Shown here in pieces: positions 8,371 to 16,558 of a stretch of 64,000 nt of DNA. The notes beneath the pieces are model-generated. The model saw only the letters and a list, made by a program, of their open reading frames with translations. It made no database searches and was not told the DNA's origin. The stretch is from JAGTVB01 sp049282355. Its GTDB lineage: Bacteria; Pseudomonadota; Gammaproteobacteria; HK1. The first letter of the stretch is position 1, and the number at the start of each line of letters is the position of its first letter. Position numbers and translations under genes: made by a program. The stretch covers positions 62,001-126,000 of the forward strand of contig JBAPTW010000008.1 of assembly GCA_049282355.1 (NCBI GenBank), read 5' to 3'.

Positions 8371-9303
8371 GTGATCAAACTCCTACAATTGGCGTTCTGC
8401 GGGCTGGACTTTGCCACTCCGTTAGTATTGCTATCAGGCTGTGTCGGGTTTGGTGCCGAATATACGCGGGTTGCAGGATTTTCCCAGCGCGATGTTGGCG
8501 CCGTTTGCCTGAAAGGCACAACGGCCAAAGCCCGCCTCGGCAATTCACCCCACCGCATCTTCGAAACACCCGCTGGAATGTTAAATTCCATCGGGCTGCA
8601 AAACCCGGGGTGCCGTTACGTGGTGGATGTGATTCTCCCGCAGCTCGACTTCTCGGAAACTCGCTTCATCGCCAATCTTTCCGGCTCGACCGTCGAGGAA
8701 TATGCGGAAATTGCCCGTATTTTTGACGATTCCTGCATTGATGCAATGGAAATCAACATCTCTTGTCCCAATGTAAAAGAGGGTGGAGTTGCCTTTGGAA
8801 ATGATCCAGATATGGCGGCCCGCGTGGTGGAGGCGTGCCGTGCATCGACGAGCAAGCCGGTTATCACCAAGCTGTCCCCCAATCAGACTGACATAGCGGA
8901 AAATGCGCGCCGCTGTATTGATGCGGGGACCGATGGCCTTTCTGTAATCAATACCCTCATGGGTATGGCGATTGACGCTGAAACGCGTCGTCCGGTGTTG
9001 GGGGCCAACCAGGGGGGATTGTCTGGACCTGCCATCAAGCCCATCGCCTTGCTCAAGGTCCATCAGGTTTACCAAGTGGCGCGACCCCATGGGGTGCCAA
9101 TAATAGGTCAAGGAGGCATTGCCTGTGGTGAGGATGCTATCGAGTTCTTGATAGCGGGCGCCACGGCCGTTGGCATCGGCACGGCCCTCTTCTATGACCC
9201 ATTGCTGTGCGCTAACATCAACTCGAGCATTGTCGATTATCTCGAACGTCACAACCTCGCGCATGTGTCTGCCCTGACAGGATCCCTGGAATTAAACTCT
9301 TAG
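8371..9303 (+). CDS. pyrD: Dihydroorotate dehydrogenase, class 1B catalytic subunit type
   Basis: FMN enzyme of pyrimidine synthesis, oxidising dihydroorotate to orotate. The 310-residue protein matches soluble class 1 enzymes: PAGMLNSIGLQNPG, INISCPNVKEGGVAFG with the class 1 catalytic-base Cys, GLSGPAIKP and GQGGI. Class 2 enzymes, usual in Gammaproteobacteria, have an N-terminal membrane extension and a Ser base. Class 1B enzymes normally pair with the Fe-S/FAD subunit PyrK; no pyrK lies in this window. Start: GTG at 8371 is preferred because the TTG at 8347 lies inside trmL. The stop TAG begins a TAGAAGCTGTT motif. Confidence 0.9.
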   Translation: MIKLLQLAFCGLDFATPLVLLSGCVGFGAEYTRVAGFSQRDVGAVCLKGTTAKARLGNSPHRIFETPAGMLNSIGLQNPGCRYVVDVILPQLDFSETRFIANLSGSTVEEYAEIARIFDDSCIDAMEINISCPNVKEGGVAFGNDPDMAARVVEACRASTSKPVITKLSPNQTDIAENARRCIDAGTDGLSVINTLMGMAIDAETRRPVLGANQGGLSGPAIKPIALLKVHQVYQVARPHGVPIIGQGGIACGEDAIEFLIAGATAVGIGTALFYDPLLCANINSSIVDYLERHNLAHVSALTGSLELNS

Positions 9304-9328
9304 AAGCTGTTGAGGCCTGACTTTCTCA
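9301..9328. repeat. Minimal family 1-like remnant between convergent stops
   Basis: The 28 bp begin TAGAAGCTGTTGAGG (the TAG is the pyrD stop) and end with TTTCTCA, whose TCA is the reverse complement of the TGA stop of the YdjM-like gene. It looks like the two ends of a family 1 repeat with the middle lost; chance similarity of so short a piece is possible. Confidence 0.4.
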
Positions 9329-10069
9329 TTTGGGATCAATGCCAATGGGTCCGCTGACGCTCGTAAACCAGCCCGCCGTCGGAATAAGCCTGTCTAAGAT
9401 GTGCTGATAGGCTTGCTCATCCACCATAACTTTGGAGACCGTGTGCAGATCGGGCGCGAGTTGGAAGGCAAGCAAGGTTGCGCCATACAGTAGGATCGAC
9501 AGGCGCCACGACCGCCACGAGAAAAGCTTCAATGCCGTCCCAAAAGAGCGTTTAACCTTTACGCCACCGAGATCGATGCTATAAACCTCATCCAGTATCA
9601 GGTGAACCATATACCCAAGGGTGACAAAGGTGCCGGCCATCCAGGAGGTGAAGGCTGGGAGTGCGAAGTGGTGGTGAGCCACGGCAGCGGTCGTGAAGCC
9701 ACAGAAAAACGCGGCGGGAACCGAATGGAAAAGTCCTCGGTGGCTCGTTAGGCGCGTAAAGATCCAGAGTACTGCGTAGCGTATGCCGACGAATACGCCC
9801 AACCAAATAGCGACCAATTCCGCCAGGGTAAAACGTGCCGCCAAGCCAAAAACGGTGGTGAAAGCGGCTAATAGCGACGCGAGGAAAAAGCCCACTCTGA
9901 GGGAACGGGAATGATCGGAGTCCAAATCTGGTAGCAAACCACCGACGGTACCTAGCGTAAAGTACAAAGTAACTTCCTTGACGGATGCCAGATCGGCAAT
10001 CAGCAGGCTGGTGGCTGAGAGCCCGCATAAGGACATGGCCGTGCCGGCATGAACATTCAGTGTTGCCAT
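9326..10069 (-). CDS. YdjM/DUF457-type inner-membrane metal-dependent hydrolase
   Basis: Polytopic inner-membrane protein of 247 residues with about five or six hydrophobic segments. It carries the family's putative metal-binding residues: LPDLDSDHS in the first third, HRGLFHS in the middle and GYMVHLILDE in the second half. E. coli YdjM is a LexA-controlled member; I see no LexA box here. Biochemical function is unknown for the family. Convergent with pyrD with 22 bp between the stops. Confidence 0.82.
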   Translation of the reverse strand: MATLNVHAGTAMSLCGLSATSLLIADLASVKEVTLYFTLGTVGGLLPDLDSDHSRSLRVGFFLASLLAAFTTVFGLAARFTLAELVAIWLGVFVGIRYAVLWIFTRLTSHRGLFHSVPAAFFCGFTTAAVAHHHFALPAFTSWMAGTFVTLGYMVHLILDEVYSIDLGGVKVKRSFGTALKLFSWRSWRLSILLYGATLLAFQLAPDLHTVSKVMVDEQAYQHILDRLIPTAGWFTSVSGPIGIDPK

Positions 10070-10524
10070 TGACGGTAGAACATAATGCCTGCTTACTTTA
10101 GGGGTACTTGCTTATCCAGCCAAGGGCACAGATCGACCGTGCTCGGGGCGTCTGCAAAAGCGTTTGCGGGTAAAGGACAATCTTTATTACATCACATTGG
10201 AGTCGACGCAATTGTATCTGTCAAGCGGCTAATCGCTTTAATGGCCTGGCAGACACGTAAGGCTACCCTCAGGTCGGGCAGGCGGTGATTGTTACAGTGT
10301 TGCCGATTCTCTAATCCGGTCCGTGCGCACGGAATTGTGACGCCGATTCTCTCAACGGTAGGATTACGCCAAGTCTTTAGGAGTAGGCTGCTAGTGGATT
10401 GTGAGCGGTGTTCTCGGGGGGATGCTGAAGCTTGCCGTGCGCAAAATACAAATCCGCACGCCAGCGGGTGCTTACCGGCGCGGCTAGGCAGTTTCTGCTC
10501 GCGTCAAAGGGCCAAAAGAACGCT
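10070..10524. other. 455-bp gap before the AEC transporter
   Basis: Short open frames exist but none has family-like content or a ribosome binding site. The string GCCGATTCTCT occurs twice (near 10302 and 10341), a small direct repeat of unknown meaning. No promoter can be assigned with confidence. Confidence 0.35.
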
Positions 10525-11427
10525 GTGCTAGGTGTTTTCAGTCATAATCTGCTGCCGATTTTTCTCGCCGTATGTGCCGGCTATGCGCTGTCTGCTTCAC
10601 TGCGTATAGACGCGCGCCCCTTGTCACAAGTTGGCTTCCTGGTGTTTTCCCCCTGTCTAGTTTTTGACATTATTGTGGATACGGCCTTGCCCAGTGAGGC
10701 TGTGGTGCGGATGGTTGGCTTTACCAGCGCAAGCCTATTGGGACTTGGAGCCGTAACCGCTTTACTGGCGCGCTGCCTATGCTGGCCACGCCCCCTCACA
10801 GCCTCGGCTATCTTGGTTGTGCTGCTTCCCAATTCAGGTAACCTTGGGTTGTCGGCAACGCTCTTCGCCTTTGGTGAACAAGGTCTCGCCCACGCCAGTG
10901 TCTTCTTTGTGACTTCGGCTGTCATTACGTTCACCGTCGGGGTTTTCATTGCATCACTCGGCCGAGCGCCCCTCGCCGAGGCATTGTGGGGCCTTGTCAA
11001 GGTTCCAGCAATTTGGGCTGTCATGCTCGCCCTACTCTCCATCAATACCGGCTGGAGTCTGCCGCTCCCGGCGCGCCGAGCCACGGAGCTTCTGGCTGAG
11101 GCATGCATTCCCACTTTCTTGGTTATTCTGGGCATGCAGCTCCACGGCACGGCGTTGACTGGACCGCTCTCCAAAGTAATTGCCGCCTCGGGCATTCGTT
11201 TGGCCGGCGGCTTTACTTGGGGATTTATGCTTACTTCTGCATTCGGATTGGAAGGTGCCGCTCAACAGGCGGCCGTGCTGCAATCGGCGATGCCCTCGGC
11301 AGTCATCTGCAGTGTCCTCGCCAGCGAGTATGACGTAGAGCCTGCCTTTGCGACTTCGGTGGTGTTCGTGACAACGCTCGTAAGCCCGCTCGTCCTGACA
11401 CCCATCGTTGCAATGCTGAGCCCTTGA
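10525..11427 (+). CDS. AEC (auxin efflux carrier) family permease
   Basis: Inner-membrane transporter of about 300 residues with roughly ten hydrophobic segments in two halves. Family features include an N-terminal LLPIFLAVCAGYAL segment, the NSGNLGLSATLFAFG motif and ILGMQLHG near the start of the second half. Bacterial members export or import organic acids such as malate or malonate; the substrate cannot be told here. The GTG at 10525 is chosen because it begins just before the first membrane segment; the frame is open 93 bp further upstream without family-like sequence. Confidence 0.88.
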   Translation: MLGVFSHNLLPIFLAVCAGYALSASLRIDARPLSQVGFLVFSPCLVFDIIVDTALPSEAVVRMVGFTSASLLGLGAVTALLARCLCWPRPLTASAILVVLLPNSGNLGLSATLFAFGEQGLAHASVFFVTSAVITFTVGVFIASLGRAPLAEALWGLVKVPAIWAVMLALLSINTGWSLPLPARRATELLAEACIPTFLVILGMQLHGTALTGPLSKVIAASGIRLAGGFTWGFMLTSAFGLEGAAQQAAVLQSAMPSAVICSVLASEYDVEPAFATSVVFVTTLVSPLVLTPIVAMLSP

Positions 11428-11744
11428 GATGGATGAGGGACCGTGTGTCTTGTCGCGAGAGATTTACGGACAAAGCCTGAAGCAGCATTCAGAACACGCA
11501 AAGGTGCCGAGAACGACATCAAGGGTTACCCAAAATAAAAATGGCCGGGTTCGTAACGGAAGCCCGGCCGAGTAATCCTTTGCGCATTGAGGAGAAGGAC
11601 AGTGGCGTCCATCCCTGGAGCGCCGAGCCTGTCAAAAAAAAGCCATTCCTTTGGCCCTCAGGGAATAAAAGGCAAAACCTATACCACCTATACCCACGAT
11701 GTGGCAATCAAGGGACCTTCGTCTTGCCTCTCGTTTCTTTGCGG
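11428..11744. other. 317-bp gap with a minus-strand terminator
   Basis: No gene supported. It contains the terminator at 11529-11569. The plus-strand open frame from 11541 overlaps the opposite small gene and has no family-like content. Confidence 0.4.
11529..11569 (-). terminator. Rho-independent terminator
   Basis: A 7-bp GC stem (GGCCGGG at 11543-11549, CCCGGCC at 11563-11569) is followed on the minus strand by ATTTTTATTTTG. It lies about 175 bp past the stop of the small ribbon-helix-helix-like gene and most likely ends its transcript. Confidence 0.65.
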
Positions 11745-12059
11745 CTATTTCTGAGGCCGCGCTTCGATGCTGATCTCTTGGCGCTCGAGCTCATCGAAGG
11801 CCCACTGAAGCAGCGCGGCGGTTGCCATTGACAGAGAGCCCACGACTCGCTCGTCGAGACTGGATTTAAGTTCCTGCGAAATTGGAATGTTAATCAATGT
11901 CGTAGCTCGTTTCCGGCTCGCTTTTCCAACCACAACAACCCGTCCCTCACTATCTTTCCGGGCCTGAATGGCGAACATTTTGTCTTCATCTTCATCATTG
12001 GAGGGCACTATAGAAATAGACCCCTCTTCGACGTTTTTCGATGCATTAGAACTTAACAT
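11745..12059 (-). CDS. Small protein with ribbon-helix-helix-like C-terminus
   Basis: 104 residues, not a family I recognise by name. The N-terminal third is acidic and Ser/Asn/Asp-rich and probably disordered. The C-terminal half (about 55-100) is basic then amphipathic: a short strand TTLINIPIS, a helix LKSSLDERVVG and a helix SMATAALLQWAFDELERQ. This order of strand-helix-helix resembles CopG/Arc-type DNA-binding domains. The start at 12059 is set by an excellent AGGGAGGAG sequence before the ATG. It is a single-gene unit with its own terminator. A role as autoregulating DNA-binding protein or orphan antitoxin-like protein is inference only. Confidence 0.7.
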   Translation of the reverse strand: MLSSNASKNVEEGSISIVPSNDEDEDKMFAIQARKDSEGRVVVVGKASRKRATTLINIPISQELKSSLDERVVGSLSMATAALLQWAFDELERQEISIEARPQK

Positions 12060-12298
12060 GTTTTCTCCTCCCTTTGGTGACAACACCATATTACTATTGC
12101 ACATACACCGCGAGGAAGCTGTGACATTTTCACGTCACGGGCTGCGTCAAGTAGGCTTCACCCGGTTTGCTTGCGAAAATCGGAGCAGCTTCGACCTGAG
12201 CTCAGAGGCGCGGTATTGGCAATGTCGAAGGGTTCTTCGATATCCTGGAAGTGGCAGTCGAGCTCAGCCCCGGCTTCCTAAGGAGCAAGAGCAACAAG

Positions 12299-13369
12299 AT
12301 GAGCCCCGAGAAACAACCTACTGTTCCCATTGTCATAGCTCACCGCGGTGCCAGCGGCTATCTTCCAGAACACACGCTAGCGGCTTACGCGATTGCAATT
12401 CTTCAAGGTGTGGATTTTGTAGAACCGGATCTTGTAATGACGAAAGATGGGCATTTGATAGCACGCCATGACAACGTTCTCGATCTTACGACGGATGTTG
12501 CTTGTCGGCCGGAATTCGCCGATAGACGAACAACGAAAGTCGTCGACCACCTCGAAGTGACCGGTTGGTTCAGTGAGGATTTCACGCTCCAGGAGATCAA
12601 GCGCCTGCGCGCCATTGAGCGCATTCCGGCTCGGCGCCCGGAAAATGTGCGGTTTGACGGCCAGTTCGAGATACCGACTCTGGAAGAAATTATCTATTTG
12701 GTTGAGGCCCTGGAAAGATCCACTGGGCACGGCATTGGGATTTATCCAGAGACCAAACACCCGACTTACTTCGAAAGGCTAGGGCTATTTATGAGGAAAT
12801 CCTTGGTGGAGACACTTCGCTGCCATGGTTACGAAGCCGAGAGAAAAGATCGAATTTTTATTCAATCCTTTGAAACAGCTAACTTGAAAGCACTGCGCGA
12901 AGTGACCACCATGCCGTTGATTCAGCTACTATGGCTTGAAGGTCAGCCGTATGATGTGGCCTCAGCGGGCGGGACCCTGAGCTATGATGACATGGCAACC
13001 TCCGAAGGGCTGAAAGCGATTGCCGGCTATGCGGACGGTGTCGGACCAGAGAAAAACCATTTCATCATCCCAAGAGGCGGCGACGGTAACCTTGAAGTCC
13101 ATCGCACCACCCGGTTCGTAGCTGAGGCCCACCAGGCTGGGCTCGCCGTGCATGCCTTCACCTTTCGAGCCGAGAATGCTTTTTTGCCGATTAGCTTGCG
13201 TTGCCTGGATCCAAATGACCCTAATGCGAAGGGTGACCTCATAAGCGAAATTAAAATATTTCTAGCTGCAGGCATCGACGGATTTTTCGTGGACCAACCC
13301 GACATGGGTGTAAAAGCGCGAGCGGCATTTGTAGCAGAAGACGATGAGGGATTATCTCCGGCTCGGTAA
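12299..13369 (+). CDS. Glycerophosphodiester phosphodiesterase, GlpQ-like
   Basis: Hydrolyses glycerophosphodiesters to glycerol 3-phosphate and an alcohol. The 356-residue TIM-barrel protein has the metal/active-site motifs HRGASGYLPEHT, the EPDL-MTKDG segment with ARHD, IYPETKHP and, at the C-terminus, GIDGFFVDQPD. Sequence and length resemble the periplasmic GlpQ group rather than the 250-residue cytosolic UgpQ, yet neither the ATG at 12299 (AGGAG upstream) nor the alternative GTG at 12251 gives a signal peptide. The stop TAA starts a family 1 repeat. The GpsA product nearby is the same metabolite, but the genes are not linked in an operon. Confidence 0.9.
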   Translation: MSPEKQPTVPIVIAHRGASGYLPEHTLAAYAIAILQGVDFVEPDLVMTKDGHLIARHDNVLDLTTDVACRPEFADRRTTKVVDHLEVTGWFSEDFTLQEIKRLRAIERIPARRPENVRFDGQFEIPTLEEIIYLVEALERSTGHGIGIYPETKHPTYFERLGLFMRKSLVETLRCHGYEAERKDRIFIQSFETANLKALREVTTMPLIQLLWLEGQPYDVASAGGTLSYDDMATSEGLKAIAGYADGVGPEKNHFIIPRGGDGNLEVHRTTRFVAEAHQAGLAVHAFTFRAENAFLPISLRCLDPNDPNAKGDLISEIKIFLAAGIDGFFVDQPDMGVKARAAFVAEDDEGLSPAR

Positions 13370-13460
13370 AGCTGTTGGTTTCTGAGAAGCTGTTTTGTCA
13401 CCTTTTATTGCACCGGCGCATACGTTGCTCTGCCAGCGCTCGCAACATGTTTTGTAACAA
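13367..13460. repeat. Family 1 repeat, shortened copy at the GDPD stop
   Basis: TAAAGCTGTT begins at the phosphodiesterase stop codon; a second, better TGAGAAGCTGTTTTG starts at 13383, and the right half (TTGCTCTGCCAGCGCTCGCA, then ACATGTTTTGTAACA) matches the right halves of the copies at 34826 and 22871. The middle is shorter than in full copies. Confidence 0.65.
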
Positions 13461-13524
13461 TATCCGACGATTTCTGAATACCCTCTGAATACGCACCCAT
13501 CCCTCACCGCAGGCTTTTCACATA

Positions 13525-14289
13525 ATGACACTGGAGGATTTATCACTGGCGAGTTGGGCAATGGTAGCCGGGGTGATGATCATCGGAGGCCTCGTTCACG
13601 GCACGCTCGGTCTAGGCTTCCCGCTCGTCACTACACCCCTGTTGGCGCTGCATTTCGACGTGCGCACTGCCATCCTGATTACTCTGTTGCCCACGGTTTT
13701 TGTCAATAGCGCAAGCATCTTGAGAGGCGGTCGCTGGCGCGACAGCATTGGCACCTTTTGGCCTCTGGCGGTTTTTAGCGTTTTCGGCAGCGCCGTGGGG
13801 GCGTACGTGCTCACGAGGAGTGATCCAGCACCGTTTAAGCTGCTGCTCGCTAGCCTCATTGTCCTTTACCTATTTACTCACTGGTGGGGTACACTGAAGC
13901 TGCACTGGACGTACTCGCACCTGCTTTTGTCGATGGTGATTTTTGGGCTGATTGCTGGATTCGCCGCCGGCACCACTAACGTCATGGTTCCTATCCTTAT
14001 TATCTATACGCTTGAGCTGGGCCTGGAGCGCACGGCGATGGTGCAAGTGTTCAACCTTTGTTTTCTGGGCGGGAAGCTGGCACAGATCGGGGTATTCGGT
14101 GCTGCGGGCCTGCTGGGAACCGGATTGCTGCTCGCTACCCTGCCGCTGGCGGTAATTGCGTTGTTGACGCTGTTGATAGGGATGTCGATTCGCGATCGCC
14201 TACCCGCCGAGTCGTACCGCAGGATCGTTCACGCCGTGCTGCTTGTGCTGGCCATCCTGCTGATCGCTCAATACGCCTTGAGCCCGTAA
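13525..14289 (+). CDS. TauE/SafE-family permease
   Basis: Inner-membrane protein of 254 residues with about eight hydrophobic segments. The N-terminal GGLVHGTLGLGFPLVTTPLLAL and the central AGFAAGTTNVMVP are the two family repeats. Members export sulfite, sulfoacetate or other organosulfur anions, and many have unknown substrates. No Shine-Dalgarno sequence is obvious before the ATG. The alpha/beta hydrolase starts 32 bp after its stop, so the two are probably co-transcribed. Confidence 0.88.
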   Translation: MTLEDLSLASWAMVAGVMIIGGLVHGTLGLGFPLVTTPLLALHFDVRTAILITLLPTVFVNSASILRGGRWRDSIGTFWPLAVFSVFGSAVGAYVLTRSDPAPFKLLLASLIVLYLFTHWWGTLKLHWTYSHLLLSMVIFGLIAGFAAGTTNVMVPILIIYTLELGLERTAMVQVFNLCFLGGKLAQIGVFGAAGLLGTGLLLATLPLAVIALLTLLIGMSIRDRLPAESYRRIVHAVLLVLAILLIAQYALSP

Positions 14290-14321
14290 GTCGCACGGAG
14301 GGATTCACGAGGTGCAACACG

Positions 14322-15116
14322 ATGAAGCTTGAGTTACTTTCAAAAATGCCGGAGGAGAGAGCAAAAGGCACGCCGCTGCTCTTCATTCATGGCGCTTATT
14401 CTTCGGCACGCATTTGGGAACCCTTTTTCTTGCCCTTTTTCGCTCGCCACGGTTATGCGGCTTATGCGCTTAGCTTGCGAGGACACGGAAAGAGCGAGGG
14501 AAGAGAACGGCTGGCGACAACGCGCCTTCGGGATTATGTGGCGGACGTTGCTGGTGTGGTCGACCGGCTGGGAGCGCCACCGGTTCTGGTGGGCACTTCG
14601 ATGGGAGGCTTGGTGGTCCAGAACTACGTGCACCAGCACCCTGTTGCAGCGATGGTCTTGCTCGCATCGGGAGCACCTTACGGCGTGCTGGCAAGCATGC
14701 TGCACATGGCATTTCGCAACCCAATGCTTGCCCGCGACATGATGCTGATGCAGTTGCACGGGCCTGATAGGGCCACGGTCGCGGGCGCTCGTAGAGCGCT
14801 GTTTCGCGAAGATACCCCTGATGACTATATCAAAACGCACCTGCCGAACGCAGAGCCGGAATCGCAGTGGGTGCTATTAGATATGCTGGGGTTGGATCTG
14901 CCGCCCGTTACGCCTGCGCCTGATACGCCGATATTGGTGCTCGGCGCTGAACGCGACGCCTTTATAACGCAGGCGTCGGTCGAGCTGACAGCTCGCAGGT
15001 ACGGAACGACAGCGGAAATCTTTTCCGATATGCCCCACGCCATGATGTTAGATCGGGATTGGGAAAGAGTCGCCAAGCGCATGCTCGAATGGTTGGATCA
15101 AATACTTCCTTCCTGA
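14322..15116 (+). CDS. Alpha/beta hydrolase
   Basis: Cytosolic hydrolase of 264 residues with unknown substrate. It has the oxyanion HGAYSS segment, nucleophile Ser93 in GTSMGG, the acid Asp in GAERDAFI and the His in MPHAMM, so the triad is complete. The start at 14322 follows an AGGTG ribosome binding site; the frame is open much further upstream, but only as a shadow of the permease gene. Lies 32 bp after the TauE/SafE gene. A lysophospholipase-, thioesterase- or lactonase-like activity is possible. Confidence 0.85.
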   Translation: MKLELLSKMPEERAKGTPLLFIHGAYSSARIWEPFFLPFFARHGYAAYALSLRGHGKSEGRERLATTRLRDYVADVAGVVDRLGAPPVLVGTSMGGLVVQNYVHQHPVAAMVLLASGAPYGVLASMLHMAFRNPMLARDMMLMQLHGPDRATVAGARRALFREDTPDDYIKTHLPNAEPESQWVLLDMLGLDLPPVTPAPDTPILVLGAERDAFITQASVELTARRYGTTAEIFSDMPHAMMLDRDWERVAKRMLEWLDQILPS

Positions 15117-15136
15117 AGCGCGACGGTGAGAAGCGA

Positions 15137-16009
15137 TCACAGCGCTCGCTCCCAGTCGGGGCGAAGCGCAACCTTTCCTGACAGCGCTTGGTCTACCACA
15201 GCCGCGATGCGCTCGCGGTCCCGCGGGAGCTGGCCGTAAAGGGGAAGGTAGTTTGAGGCATGGTTGGTGCGAAATACCGCTTTCGTCGGCTCAGCGGACA
15301 TTACGATTGTACGTAGCTCCTTCAGCATCTCTGCGACGGACGGTAGCTTAAACCGGCCGCTTGCCTGCAACCTCGCGATGGGCGTGTCGGGAATGATGGT
15401 CAGTGTCAGCAAGGATAGAAATTTCGGATCCATGGCAGTGATGAGCTTCGCGGATCCAGCAGCGTGCTCGTGGCTGCGGTCGCTGCCCCCAGCACCCAAT
15501 AGAAAAATAGCCGAGAGCGCCATGTCCGCTTGGTGAGCGCGCTTCGCGGCATCCACATGATCCTGAAAATTAGCGCCTTTGGCGATGCGCTTGAAGGTTA
15601 CATCGTCGCCGGTCTCCGGGCCGATGTACAGCAGCGACAACCCTAGTCGGCGAAGTCGCTGTAAGTCATCGATACTTTTGTCCTTGAGGTTCATCGCTGT
15701 CGCATAAGCACTTATGCGCCGAAGCCTCGGAAAGGCGTCATGACAGGTAGTGAGAATCGCCTCCCAATGGGCCACATCCATCGCCAGCGCATCACCATCG
15801 GCGACGAACACTTTCTCCACATCGTCGCCGAAGGCGCGCTTAGCCGATCGTATGTCGTCTAATGTGGCAGCGATATCGCGGATCCGAAAGCGCTTTGCTC
15901 GGTACATATCGCAATAGGTGCAGTGATTCCATGAACAGCCAATGGTCGCCTGCAAAATATACGCGCTCGCCTCACTGGGGGGGCGGTAGATTGTGCCCTC
16001 GTAACGCAT
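15137..16009 (-). CDS. Radical SAM protein with CX4CX2C cluster motif
   Basis: 290 residues. The cluster cysteines Cys25, Cys30 and Cys33 (GCSWNHCTYC) have spacing CX4CX2C, one residue longer than the canonical CX3CX2C. A family of bacterial radical SAM proteins with the GCSxNxCTFC pattern and the N-terminus MRYEG-IYRPPSEA is known to me, but without an assigned reaction. GPETGDD in the middle resembles the SAM-binding GxIxGxxE region of the group. No second Fe-S domain or B12 domain is present. Convergent with the alpha/beta hydrolase with 20 bp between stops. Confidence 0.85.
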   Translation of the reverse strand: MRYEGTIYRPPSEASAYILQATIGCSWNHCTYCDMYRAKRFRIRDIAATLDDIRSAKRAFGDDVEKVFVADGDALAMDVAHWEAILTTCHDAFPRLRRISAYATAMNLKDKSIDDLQRLRRLGLSLLYIGPETGDDVTFKRIAKGANFQDHVDAAKRAHQADMALSAIFLLGAGGSDRSHEHAAGSAKLITAMDPKFLSLLTLTIIPDTPIARLQASGRFKLPSVAEMLKELRTIVMSAEPTKAVFRTNHASNYLPLYGQLPRDRERIAAVVDQALSGKVALRPDWERAL

Positions 16010-16558
16010 GATGAGTGCCCCTAATAAATCCGCATCAATGCTGGATGACGCTTATCAGCCTGTCAAGGCGTTAACAGGTGGGTCGGGGTGTGCTGCCTAA
16101 TATGCCGCTGTTTGAGGATATATAGGAGGTTGCGGGGGTTAACAAAGCGTATAGCGATGAAGATGTAAAGATCTCGAGCCTCTCGAAGCCTATCGATTGT
16201 TCCGGGTGTTTCCTGGTAGACTTATGCAGTCTGCATCAAATCCTGCACCCCGGTCTATGCCTGAAGGCAAGCAGTCAATTTAAACTGCCCCACTATGGCA
16301 AGCGCATTAATTGTTAGAATGGCTTATCAAACCGCACGCTCCGTAATTTTGCCAACCTCCTAGACGGCCCTCGTGCTCATGGAACGCGGGTCTTTAGTAG
16401 AGCAGCCGGGAAACGAACACCGTCACAACTGCGTCTCGAATGCCGGGGGACTGCGGATTTAAACGGAAAAATACTCGCCGAAAGTCTGCGTCCGGCTTCT
16501 CCCGTGACGGTGATATCGGCGCTTTGCTTGTGTCGATATCAATGGAGCTAAACTTGTC
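16010..16558. other. 549-bp gap before the FKBP gene
   Basis: No gene supported. A piece near 16295-16315 (CACTATGGCAAGCGCATT) looks like a worn fragment of the family 1 repeat core. The FKBP promoter must lie in the right part; no convincing -35/-10 pair was found. Confidence 0.35.

Noticed and set aside
8581..9264. Minus-strand open frame (227 codons) inside pyrD
   Set aside because: Antisense shadow of a gene with clear class 1 dihydroorotate dehydrogenase motifs.
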